A stretch of 6,668 nt of DNA. Origin: an uncultured Eubacteriales bacterium. Its GTDB lineage: Bacteria > Bacillota > Clostridia > Monoglobales > Monoglobaceae. This document shows positions 1-6,534 of this stretch, one piece after another; the stretch's first letter is position 1; every line of letters begins with the position of its first letter. The position numbers and the translations under genes are program-made. Where the stretch lies: positions 1 through 6,668 of the forward strand of contig CATVQN010000064.1 in the NCBI GenBank assembly GCA_958346135.1, in the 5' to 3' direction. A model generated the notes under the pieces. That model saw only the letters and a list, made by a program, of their open reading frames with translations, did no database searches and was not told where the DNA came from.

Positions 1-1652
1 GAATTGCTGGGCATCCATAATGCGTGGCCTCGTACATATTTAACTCCTTGCTTTTTTGCTTCATTGATTACTAAGCTTGCAGTAGAAGGTTTACCTGGAT
101 TGTTCATTTTATCTTTCGCATAGAAGTTCCATTTCAGGCGATTACCTACCGACAAAGCATTAAAATTAGGGCCAATTCTTTCGACAAATTCCTTTTCTTT
201 GTCTCCGTTTCCATCAGTAACATAATCCTTTAAAATATCATCTGGAACATATTCAAGATCCATCATGATGCCAAACTTAAACTCATGTTCAAACATATCA
301 AATGTTACCTTGGCATCCGGCACAGGGTTTCCGCTTGCATCCTGAACCACAACCTTAAAGTCACCCTTGCGGACCTTCTCAATTCTGTCAAGCGCCTCCG
401 CTCGCCATGCTGCGTCAGCTGCCAGCTCCTGCGGCAACAAATCCACTTTAGTTTGGTTAAAATATGAAACATCTGCATCTTCGCCGACATTTCTGATTTC
501 AAATCCGCCGATTTCTATCGTTTGCGCCTCCAAAGCAGTCAGAAACCGAATTTGGGTAGCGCCTTCAGCACCTGTAAGCAAGAAATCAAATCTTTTCCAT
601 TCGGTTTTAAATTCTACAGTTTCATGGGTAGACTGTCCGTCGGAATCGCCCTGAACAATAACCTGCACTCTGCCCGTGCCAAAGTCGGGATTTCCTCCGC
701 TTATCAATCTGGCATAATAGGTCAATACATATTTATCGGATTTGGTCGGAGACGGCAGCCTTTTTGAAAATACAATTGCCGAGCTGTTCGGATCTTTCGG
801 CTTGTATTTTGATACAAGCCGTATAGCCTTGGAAAATGGTACAGACCGCATATTATTTCCCTCGCCAATGCTCTGTCCTGCCATTTTTACCTTCATAGTG
901 ATACGCCCGTCCCTATAGGATGGCGTTGTATCAACGGTACTGCTTACGATATAATTTTTAATCCAGTCAGCGTAATGATTCATTTCATATAAAAAATCAT
1001 CTTGAGAAAAAATGACCGGTCCTGTCGGAAGTGCGCCGATTTCCGAAGGATCTGGATTTTTGACTGCATCCGAGTAATCTTCACGGCAATATATCAGATT
1101 GTCCACAGTCAATTCATTGGATTTTTCAAACCTTGTGGGGACAGGCCGATGTACTGTAGAATAAAGTTCTGCCATGCCGGGCTTCACATCCTCTGAGACC
1201 GCAGGAGCGACTGTGCCGGTATTACTCACGATACGCACCCGTTTTCCCGCCCTTTCTCTCAAAACATGATAGCCGAATTGATTGCCGCAAAATTCAACCG
1301 GAACAAAGGGCGTTCCCCCAATCAGCTGTGCGGGGACTTCAAGCGAAACATCACTGCCGTTCACCTGGGCTTTCTTAGCGTCCATGGTAAAAATGATGCT
1401 GCAATCTTCCTTGGTAAAGGTAACACACTGATCGTTTTGTGCATAGTCAGCGCCGAGTGCGGCGCTAATATCTCTTGCGGGCGCCAGCATTTGGTTATTT
1501 CCTGTGCCGAGGTGAACCGCCGTAACTCCTTGTTCATAGATCTGCTTCTCTCCGTTAATGATAAGTTCAAAATCGTCGGCGGCACAGACTAAAAAAATTT
1601 CCATATTCAGCGCTGCAACAAAAATTAACAGTAGTATTGCCAAACGTTTCAT
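1..1652 (-). CDS. Secreted GH10 family endo-1,4-beta-xylanase, multidomain, C-terminus cut by the window edge
   Basis: The frame is open from ATG at 1652 to the left edge (550 codons seen, no stop). Residues 1-25 form a Sec signal peptide (MKRL, hydrophobic run, likely cleavage after VCA). Residues about 28-142 resemble a copper amine oxidase N-terminal domain (MLAPARDISAALGA, then GGTPFVPVEF). Residues about 205-390 look like a carbohydrate-binding beta-sandwich, ending in RFLTALEAQTIEIGGFEI. Residues about 415-461 (AAWRAEALDRIEKVRKGDF, then GNPVPDAKVTFDMFEHEFKFG) are the lead-in seen in large GH10 enzymes. The GH10 barrel then begins with FNALSVGNRLKW (497-508) and VRGHALWMP (540-548). Family members hydrolyse beta-1,4-xylan outside the cell. 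The two catalytic glutamates would lie beyond the window, so activity cannot be judged. The usual ENxxKW motif reads GNRLKW. The start is supported by AGGAGAG seven bases upstream. It is probably co-transcribed with the binding-protein gene 46 bp upstream. Confidence 0.88.
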   Translation of the reverse strand, partial: MKRLAILLLIFVAALNMEIFLVCAADDFELIINGEKQIYEQGVTAVHLGTGNNQMLAPARDISAALGADYAQNDQCVTFTKEDCSIIFTMDAKKAQVNGSDVSLEVPAQLIGGTPFVPVEFCGNQFGYHVLRERAGKRVRIVSNTGTVAPAVSEDVKPGMAELYSTVHRPVPTRFEKSNELTVDNLIYCREDYSDAVKNPDPSEIGALPTGPVIFSQDDFLYEMNHYADWIKNYIVSSTVDTTPSYRDGRITMKVKMAGQSIGEGNNMRSVPFSKAIRLVSKYKPKDPNSSAIVFSKRLPSPTKSDKYVLTYYARLISGGNPDFGTGRVQVIVQGDSDGQSTHETVEFKTEWKRFDFLLTGAEGATQIRFLTALEAQTIEIGGFEIRNVGEDADVSYFNQTKVDLLPQELAADAAWRAEALDRIEKVRKGDFKVVVQDASGNPVPDAKVTFDMFEHEFKFGIMMDLEYVPDDILKDYVTDGNGDKEKEFVERIGPNFNALSVGNRLKWNFYAKDKMNNPGKPSTASLVINEAKKQGVKYVRGHALWMPSN

Positions 1653-1673
1653 AATAGCTCTCTCCTAACTATT
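1653..1673 (-). promoter_or_regulatory. Ribosome binding site of the xylanase gene within a small inverted repeat
   Basis: On the minus strand AGGAGAG (1666-1660) lies seven bases before the ATG and fixes the start of the xylanase gene. It is flanked by AATAG (1673-1669) and CTATT (1657-1653), a five-pair AT-rich dyad that places the ribosome site in its 11-base loop. The pairing is weak and may be chance. The rest of the 46-bp gap to the upstream stop shows no terminator, supporting read-through from the binding-protein gene. Confidence 0.6.
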
Positions 1674-1698
1674 TTTAAGTATGATGGTATCCCGCTCT

Positions 1699-2838
1699 CT
1701 ACTTTAACGCCGTATCGAGCAATCTTGTTAATGCTTCAATTGCTGTATCAATCGAACCATCGCCCGTTAGATATTCGCTAAGCGCCGTTTCCGCCTTTCT
1801 TGATAAATGCGTATAATCCACTTTCTTAGGTCTGAATTTAAGTGTTTCAAACATCGGAAGTGTATCGTCTATATACTCCCAATAGTACGAGATGGACGGA
1901 TTTTCATAATCTGCACGCCGCAGCGGCAGGGTTCCCATTTCTTTCAGCATCCTCACTCGGACATCAGCAGTTGCCAGATAGCTTAAAAGTTCTTTTATAT
2001 TCTCTCCTCTTTCACTTGCCGCATTCATAGACATTCCATACGCTCTTGCTGTTGCATAGGCCTCTCCGTCAGACTTCTTTAATACATTTGTGCTAACCTG
2101 TGCCGCAACAGGTGAATATCCTCGCATGATATCATCGCTCTCGCATGACCAGGCACGCACATATGCCGCATCGCCGTTCTTAAAGCCGGTAACAGGATTG
2201 CCCGGCACAGAGCCGCTTATTACTTTTTTATAAAGACTAATTCCCTCGCGCACCGATCCCATCAAATTGATAAATTCCATCGCACAACAGATCATCTCTT
2301 CTCCATCTGCGCCCTGCACAGCATAGCTGATATTGCCCTGCTTTGCAAGCTGACGGTAGTCAAGAGTTCCGTCCGTTATATCATCACGGTAGTACATAAT
2401 TCCCGTGTCTAAAATCAACGGATACCAGTAAAGCCCACCATCGGTTTCTGCAAAATTGACAATGGCGGGATGATAACTGCCGCTATCAAAATCAACCATA
2501 TCATTCAGCGGCTGCAGATATCCGTTTTTCACAAACTCACTAACCCATACATCCTCTATCAGCATGGCATCCAGCGGCACCTCCTTGCCCGCCAGCATCG
2601 AGCTGACCGCACGATAAAGCTCTACACTCTCATTGGAGAATTCTATCAGCTTAATCTGCGTTGAGATACTCTGCGCTGTGAACTCATTCATGATATTCTT
2701 GATGGTACCGGTTGCATCTCTGCCGCAGGCAACAACAACCTCTTGCTTAATTTGACGCCTTGATACATCGCTGTCTGAACAGCCGCATACCGCAATCACC
2801 ACTGCAAGTATTATCCCAAATATTATTGTATTTTTCAT
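1699..2838 (-). CDS. Extracellular solute-binding lipoprotein (SBP family 1), probable oligosaccharide binder
   Basis: This 379-residue protein starts MKNTIIFG with a hydrophobic segment ending in a lipobox-like VCGC, so C20 is the likely lipidated cysteine and the mature protein is tethered to the outer face of the membrane. The body fits family 1 sugar-binding proteins of ABC importers: VVVACGR (34-40), a first-lobe DAMLIEDVWVSEFVKNGYL (90-108), the hinge-like YWYPLILDTGIMYYRDD (137-153), GFKNGDAAYVRAW (218-230) and the C-terminal GTLPLRRADYENP (302-314). It is at the short end for the family (often 400-450 residues). The ligand cannot be read from sequence; xylo-oligosaccharide is inferred from the xylanase gene downstream. 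No permease or ATPase gene follows, and the gene is divergent from a YesM/YesN-type kinase-regulator pair, so it may be a sensing partner rather than a transporter part. The ribosome site is a modest GAAGAGAG (2853-2846). Confidence 0.9.
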   Translation of the reverse strand: MKNTIIFGIILAVVIAVCGCSDSDVSRRQIKQEVVVACGRDATGTIKNIMNEFTAQSISTQIKLIEFSNESVELYRAVSSMLAGKEVPLDAMLIEDVWVSEFVKNGYLQPLNDMVDFDSGSYHPAIVNFAETDGGLYWYPLILDTGIMYYRDDITDGTLDYRQLAKQGNISYAVQGADGEEMICCAMEFINLMGSVREGISLYKKVISGSVPGNPVTGFKNGDAAYVRAWSCESDDIMRGYSPVAAQVSTNVLKKSDGEAYATARAYGMSMNAASERGENIKELLSYLATADVRVRMLKEMGTLPLRRADYENPSISYYWEYIDDTLPMFETLKFRPKKVDYTHLSRKAETALSEYLTGDGSIDTAIEALTRLLDTALK

Positions 2839-2900
2839 CGTACCGCTCTCTTCTTTTATGAATATTTATGGAGCAACCTGTAACACTTTTATGCATTTTA

Positions 2901-2929
2901 ATTTTATCAAGTATCTATGTTCTTTTCAA
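2901..2929 (-). promoter_or_regulatory. Predicted sigma-A-type promoter of the binding-protein/xylanase operon
   Basis: On the minus strand, TTGAAA (2929-2924) is followed after exactly 17 bases by TAAAAT (2906-2901). This is close to the vegetative consensus and implies a start near 2894 and a leader of about 55 bases before the ATG at 2838. The tandem repeat 2936-2973 ends six bases upstream of the -35, a position that suits an activator touching RNA polymerase. It is predicted by eye only. Confidence 0.65.
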
Positions 2930-2935
2930 CAATAC

Positions 2936-2973
2936 AAACTTACGATTCGTTTGAAAACTTACGGACTTTTGAA
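2936..2973. repeat. Imperfect tandem direct repeat, candidate operator for the AraC-type regulator
   Basis: On the plus strand AAACTTACG occurs at 2936-2944 and again at 2955-2963, a 19-base period. Each copy is followed by TTTGAA (2950-2955 and 2968-2973, spaced 18). Read on the minus strand the unit is roughly TTCAAA, 5-6 variable bases, GTAAGTT, given twice in tandem and pointing at the binding-protein promoter. Two-copy direct repeats near the -35 are the usual binding pattern for AraC-family activators, although their period is more often about 20-21 bases. The repeat sits between the two divergent -35 boxes, so it could affect both units. A short ACGA-T-TCGT dyad (2942-2950) lies inside the first copy. 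Confidence 0.6.
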
Positions 2974-2990
2974 TATTAAAACAAATTCTC

Positions 2991-3020
2991 TTGACTTTTT
3001 TTAGATGTACTATTTATAAT
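2991..3020 (+). promoter_or_regulatory. Predicted sigma-A-type promoter of the kinase/regulator operon
   Basis: TTGACT (2991-2996) and a perfect TATAAT (3015-3020) are separated by 18 bases, a near-consensus vegetative promoter. Transcription would start near 3027, giving a leader of about 39 bases before the kinase ATG at 3066. The strong match suggests basal expression of the sensory genes, in contrast to an activator-dependent partner promoter (inference). Confidence 0.75.
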
Positions 3021-3065
3021 GAAAACAGATAAAATACCAATTGATGTATCCTAGGGTGAAATGAC

Positions 3066-4871
3066 ATGTTAAGTAAAAAACGGAAGAAACAATTTCTTTC
3101 TATTAAATCCAAGCTGATTTTTGCATATACTTCGATTGTCGTCCTTACGCTTACCATATTTTCCATCGTTGTAATCTGGCGGTCAGAGATTGTCGTTGTG
3201 CGCCTTGCGCAGCAAAATGTCGAGCAGGCCATTCTCGCCTCGCATCAAGCGCTCAGCTCTGAAATCGACAGCATTAACGCAATCATGCTTTCCTTTCAAA
3301 TAAAAAAAGAAGTTCAGGACATCCTATGCAGTGATAAACATGATTCCACGCTCAAAGAAATCGACACGCTTGAACACGCATTGATGGAAACCGATATCTT
3401 TCAAAACAGTATTTCCCAGCTTGAACTGTATGTGCTAAACCGTCCGGATTATCCTCCGCTCAGTGCAGGCGGCCATGTTTTTTCGGCAAGCCAAATGAAA
3501 AATGATATATGGTTCAATAATTCCCTGAAGCTAAGCAACTCCACCGGCTGGACAATCCGAAACAATATCAATGAAAGCAACAGCTTTATCGTCGTTTCAA
3601 AGCTTTTAGTCGATTTTACTACCAATGAACCCGTTGCAGTCCTTAAGGCCAACGTGAATATTCGGAATTTTACAAAAATTATAAACGATGTGACTCTTGG
3701 TAAAACAGGACGGTTATTTATCAGTTCTGCCAATCATCTGGTTGACTATGATACTTCAGAAATCGGACAGCATCTGGTCAATAGTCAAGTGCTCTTTAGT
3801 GATATGCTCAAAAGCGACAAAAGTGAAACACGAACCACCAGCATTGATGGTCAAAACTTCCTTATTTCAAAACATCCAATCAAAGATACCGGTCTGTCAC
3901 TGGTCGGTGCGGTCAGGATTAAGGAATTTCTCTCTACTCGAAACACTATCATGATCGCAATCTTTATCGCCGCGCTTGCGCTGCTTCTACTGTCGTCTAT
4001 CTTTATCTTGGTTGTTTCAGTGACAATAACAAGGCCTCTTTCGGTTCTCGCATCAGCCATGCGCTGCTATGAGCCGGGACATAACACACCGCTAATCACG
4101 GATGCGCACGACGAAATCGGCGTTTTGTTCTCCGTGTTTAACAATATGCAGATAACGATTAAAGACCTGATTGCCAACATAGAGCACGAAACTCTGCAGC
4201 GCCAGCGTGCGGAGCTTAAGGCACTGCAGGCACAAATTACGCCGCATTTTCTGTATAACACCTTGAATTCTGTCTGTGTGCTTGCAAAGAAATATCATGC
4301 AAGTGATATTCAAGAGATGATTATGGCTCTCTCTAAATTCTTTATGATTTCGCTCAGCAACGGTGCAGAAATTATTACACTTGCACAAGAAGTGGAACAG
4401 GTAGAAAGCTATATGTATATTCAAAAAATACGCTATGCCGACAGATTTACTCTGCACACCGATATTCCCGAGGAGTTGCTGCAAACCCGCATATGCAAAC
4501 TTACGCTTCAGCCTCTTGTGGAAAATTGTATCAACCACGCTTTTCCCGAGCTTGACGAAAGGGGAGTCATTGAGCTTACCGCAAAACGTGACGGCAACGA
4601 TATTGTTATCACTGTCAGCGACAACGGTCCCGAAGGACTGGTTGATATCGATGCGCTTAACCGTCAGGTTAATAAAAAATTTGATCCAGACGAGCCTGTC
4701 GAGAAATATGGCATTCACAATATCAACCAAAGAATTCATATTTATTTTGGTAATGAATACGGCCTTACCTATAAGAAGAATAAGCCCCGTGGATTAACCG
4801 CCGAAATACGCATAAAAGCATTGGTAGAAGAAAACAATATCAATAAAACAAACGGAGGTAAGTTGATATGA
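3066..4871 (+). CDS. YesM-type membrane sensor histidine kinase
   Basis: This 601-residue protein has the layout of the HPK7/YesM (LytS-like His_kinase) class. It has a basic N-terminus, TM1 at about 18-38, an extracytoplasmic sensor region at about 40-290 (Cache-like by position and length), TM2 at about 293-319, and a HAMP linker at about 320-372 beginning TITRPLSVLASAM. A short coiled coil leads into QAQITPHFLYNTLNSV, where H394 is the phospho-acceptor. The N-box is LQPLVENCINHAF (481-493), followed by DNGPEG (519-524) and the second glycine-rich segment YGIHNINQRIHIYFGNEYGL (548-567). It would autophosphorylate in response to an outside signal and pass phosphate to the regulator encoded next. 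The start at 3066 has AGGGTG (3053-3058) seven bases upstream. Its stop overlaps the regulator start by four bases (ATGA), typical of translational coupling. A carbohydrate signal is inferred from the neighbouring binding protein and xylanase. The first G-box departs slightly from the usual DNGxG. Confidence 0.93.
   Translation: MLSKKRKKQFLSIKSKLIFAYTSIVVLTLTIFSIVVIWRSEIVVVRLAQQNVEQAILASHQALSSEIDSINAIMLSFQIKKEVQDILCSDKHDSTLKEIDTLEHALMETDIFQNSISQLELYVLNRPDYPPLSAGGHVFSASQMKNDIWFNNSLKLSNSTGWTIRNNINESNSFIVVSKLLVDFTTNEPVAVLKANVNIRNFTKIINDVTLGKTGRLFISSANHLVDYDTSEIGQHLVNSQVLFSDMLKSDKSETRTTSIDGQNFLISKHPIKDTGLSLVGAVRIKEFLSTRNTIMIAIFIAALALLLLSSIFILVVSVTITRPLSVLASAMRCYEPGHNTPLITDAHDEIGVLFSVFNNMQITIKDLIANIEHETLQRQRAELKALQAQITPHFLYNTLNSVCVLAKKYHASDIQEMIMALSKFFMISLSNGAEIITLAQEVEQVESYMYIQKIRYADRFTLHTDIPEELLQTRICKLTLQPLVENCINHAFPELDERGVIELTAKRDGNDIVITVSDNGPEGLVDIDALNRQVNKKFDPDEPVEKYGIHNINQRIHIYFGNEYGLTYKKNKPRGLTAEIRIKALVEENNINKTNGGKLI
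4854..4859 (+). promoter_or_regulatory. Ribosome binding site of the response regulator inside the kinase gene
   Basis: GGAGGT lies eight bases before the ATG at 4868 and within the last codons of the kinase gene. It confirms the regulator start and the ATGA overlap (4868-4871), so the two proteins are probably made in coupled amounts. Confidence 0.85.
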
Positions 4872-6445
4872 AATTATTGATTGCAGAAGACGAACCGCTT
4901 TGTCTAAGCAACCTTGAGGAGCTGGATTGGGCGTCGCTGGGTATTCAAACAGTATTTACTGCCGAAAACGGCGAGCAGGCATATCAAATCGCACTCCGAG
5001 AAAAACCTGATATTATTCTTTCGGATATTCAGATGCCAAAAATGAATGGGCTTGAGCTTGCTGAAAAGCTTTCCGTTAACCTGCCTGAGAGCCGTTTTAT
5101 CATTTTAACGGCTTACAATAACTTTTCCTATGCGCAAACCGCCATCTCAAACGGTGTTTGCTCCTATCTTTTAAAACCCTTCCTTGACGAAGATGTGATC
5201 AATGCCGTGGCAAAAGAAATCACCAATGTCCGTGAACAAAAACTCAAAAATTCATACACCACCCAGATCGTACAGCAGCTTGAACTAAGCAAGCATTTCC
5301 TGCTGGGATATTTTTTCAATACTATTACGGGAGATAACATTGACTTGAGCGCACTTACTGATGTCTTTGGCATAACGGACCGGAATTCAATATTTACCGC
5401 AATGGTAGTTTCCCTCGACTATTCCAAAGAAGCGGATTCATTTAAGCTAAATTACAGAATTTTTAATAATCTTATTAAAATATTTACCGAACATAACGCA
5501 AACCTGCTGTCGTTCTTCAACACAACGCAGCTCATTTACTTTTTTATGTCGGATTCGTCTACGCCGCTTCAAAAAGCGCAAAACGATGCGCTGCGCTGTG
5601 CAGATGCAGCGGAATCGTATCTTAATTTCAACTATTCCGACAGGTATGTAATCGGTCTGGGAAGTTCGGTTAAGGATATCAGTAAATGCAAAATTTCGTA
5701 CACCGGCGCCCTTGATGCAATCAAGTATAGCTTTTATCTCGGCTTTAACTCGGTTATCTGCATCTCTGACCTGGAATCATCGGAAACACTTGAAGATTAT
5801 CATTCCTTTCCTAAGGAAGAATTTTTCGGCTATGTGAAAGCCTGTGACTTTGAAAACGCCAAATTCATACTTAAAAAGCTCTTTGATAACTTTCGACGAA
5901 GCCAATCCAGCATTGAAGCGGTTCAGCGCATCTGCCACGAAATCCTGGTTCACCTTGCGCTGTGTCTGATGCAATGCAATCAGGATCCCGATATTGTTTT
6001 CAGCAAAAGCAATGCATGGGATGTTTTAAGGCAGCATAAATCTTTAAATGACATTGAAGCCTTTATTATCAACTTTGTTGATGTCGTCATTTCCTCTATG
6101 ACTTATCGGTATAACCAGAACACACACAACCTGGTCAATGAGGTAAAAGAATACATCTGCCAACATCTTGACACCTCGCTCAACGAGATAGCAGAACACT
6201 TTTTTCATTCACCAAATTATCTTAGTAATATTTTTTCAAAAGAAGCAGGGATAACAATCAAAAACTATATGATCGCCAGGAGAATAGAGCACGCTCAAAA
6301 GCTTCTTATCGGCACCGACAAGAGCATCGGAACCATTGCGGCAGAGGTCGGTTACAAAAACACGCAGCATTTCAGCACAGTTTTCAGTAAGCACGTCGGC
6401 GTTACCCCGACTGTATTCAGATCCGGCCAGGAAACCAGAGAATAG
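4868..6445 (+). CDS. YesN-type response regulator with AraC-family DNA-binding domain
   Basis: This 525-residue protein opens with a complete receiver domain (about 1-120): acidic pocket E7/D8, phospho-acceptor D53 in LSDIQMPKMNG, T81 in ILTAY, and K103 in LLKPF. The middle region (about 130-415) is the long variable linker of this class. It includes GLGSSVKDISKC and SYTGALDAIKYSFYLG, which resemble the degenerate GGDEF-like segment often found there. The C-terminus (about 425-520) carries two helix-turn-helix units: SLNEIAEHFFHSPNYLSNIF, then the AraC signature from GYKNTQHFSTVFSKHVG to TPTVFR. All key receiver residues are present, so it should be phosphorylated by the kinase encoded just upstream. 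It most likely activates the divergent binding-protein/xylanase operon through the tandem repeat at 2936-2973 (inference). It is of usual length for the family, with no sign of truncation. Confidence 0.94.
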   Translation: MKLLIAEDEPLCLSNLEELDWASLGIQTVFTAENGEQAYQIALREKPDIILSDIQMPKMNGLELAEKLSVNLPESRFIILTAYNNFSYAQTAISNGVCSYLLKPFLDEDVINAVAKEITNVREQKLKNSYTTQIVQQLELSKHFLLGYFFNTITGDNIDLSALTDVFGITDRNSIFTAMVVSLDYSKEADSFKLNYRIFNNLIKIFTEHNANLLSFFNTTQLIYFFMSDSSTPLQKAQNDALRCADAAESYLNFNYSDRYVIGLGSSVKDISKCKISYTGALDAIKYSFYLGFNSVICISDLESSETLEDYHSFPKEEFFGYVKACDFENAKFILKKLFDNFRRSQSSIEAVQRICHEILVHLALCLMQCNQDPDIVFSKSNAWDVLRQHKSLNDIEAFIINFVDVVISSMTYRYNQNTHNLVNEVKEYICQHLDTSLNEIAEHFFHSPNYLSNIFSKEAGITIKNYMIARRIEHAQKLLIGTDKSIGTIAAEVGYKNTQHFSTVFSKHVGVTPTVFRSGQETRE

Positions 6446-6520
6446 AAATCCTATCTTCACGTTTTCCGTTTCTAATAAGCCACTATGCCAACAATCATAC
6501 CGAAACATATCTAAATCATT

Positions 6521-6526
6521 AGGAGG
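6521..6526 (+). promoter_or_regulatory. Strong ribosome binding site of the rightmost gene
   Basis: AGGAGG lies eight bases before the ATG at 6535 and marks the start of the partial gene. The 89-bp gap between the regulator stop (6443-6445) and this ATG shows no clear promoter and no GC-rich hairpin with a T-run, so the gene may be transcribed together with the kinase and regulator genes. Confidence 0.85.
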
Positions 6527-6534
6527 AGAACTAC

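Noticed and set aside
1266..1592. A 108-codon plus-strand open frame opposite the xylanase N-terminal domain
   Set aside because: It is antisense to a well-supported secreted protein and its translation resembles no family; it is most likely a shadow of the minus-strand coding frame.
2930..2990. Catabolite-response (cre/CcpA) site in the divergent promoter region
   Set aside because: I looked for a TGNAANCGNWNNCA-like palindrome on both strands; the nearest matches miss key positions, so no cre site is supported.
3061..3072. A three-codon frame (ATG ACA TGT TAA) overlapping the kinase start, as a possible regulatory mini-ORF
   Set aside because: The AGGGTG ribosome site is only two bases from this ATG but seven bases from the kinase ATG at 3066, which is better spaced; the mini-frame is probably chance.
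4092..4739. A 215-codon open frame on the minus strand inside the kinase gene
   Set aside because: It is fully antisense to the conserved HAMP, phospho-acceptor and ATPase regions of the kinase, its product shows no recognisable domain, and I see no reason to prefer it over the clear family match on the plus strand.
6446..6534. Possible terminator or small peptide gene (ATG at 6485, nine codons) between the regulator and the last gene
   Set aside because: Only a loose AT-rich dyad (TAGAAA near 6443 with TTTCTA near 6469) is present, with a long loop and no T-run, and the short frame has no ribosome binding site.
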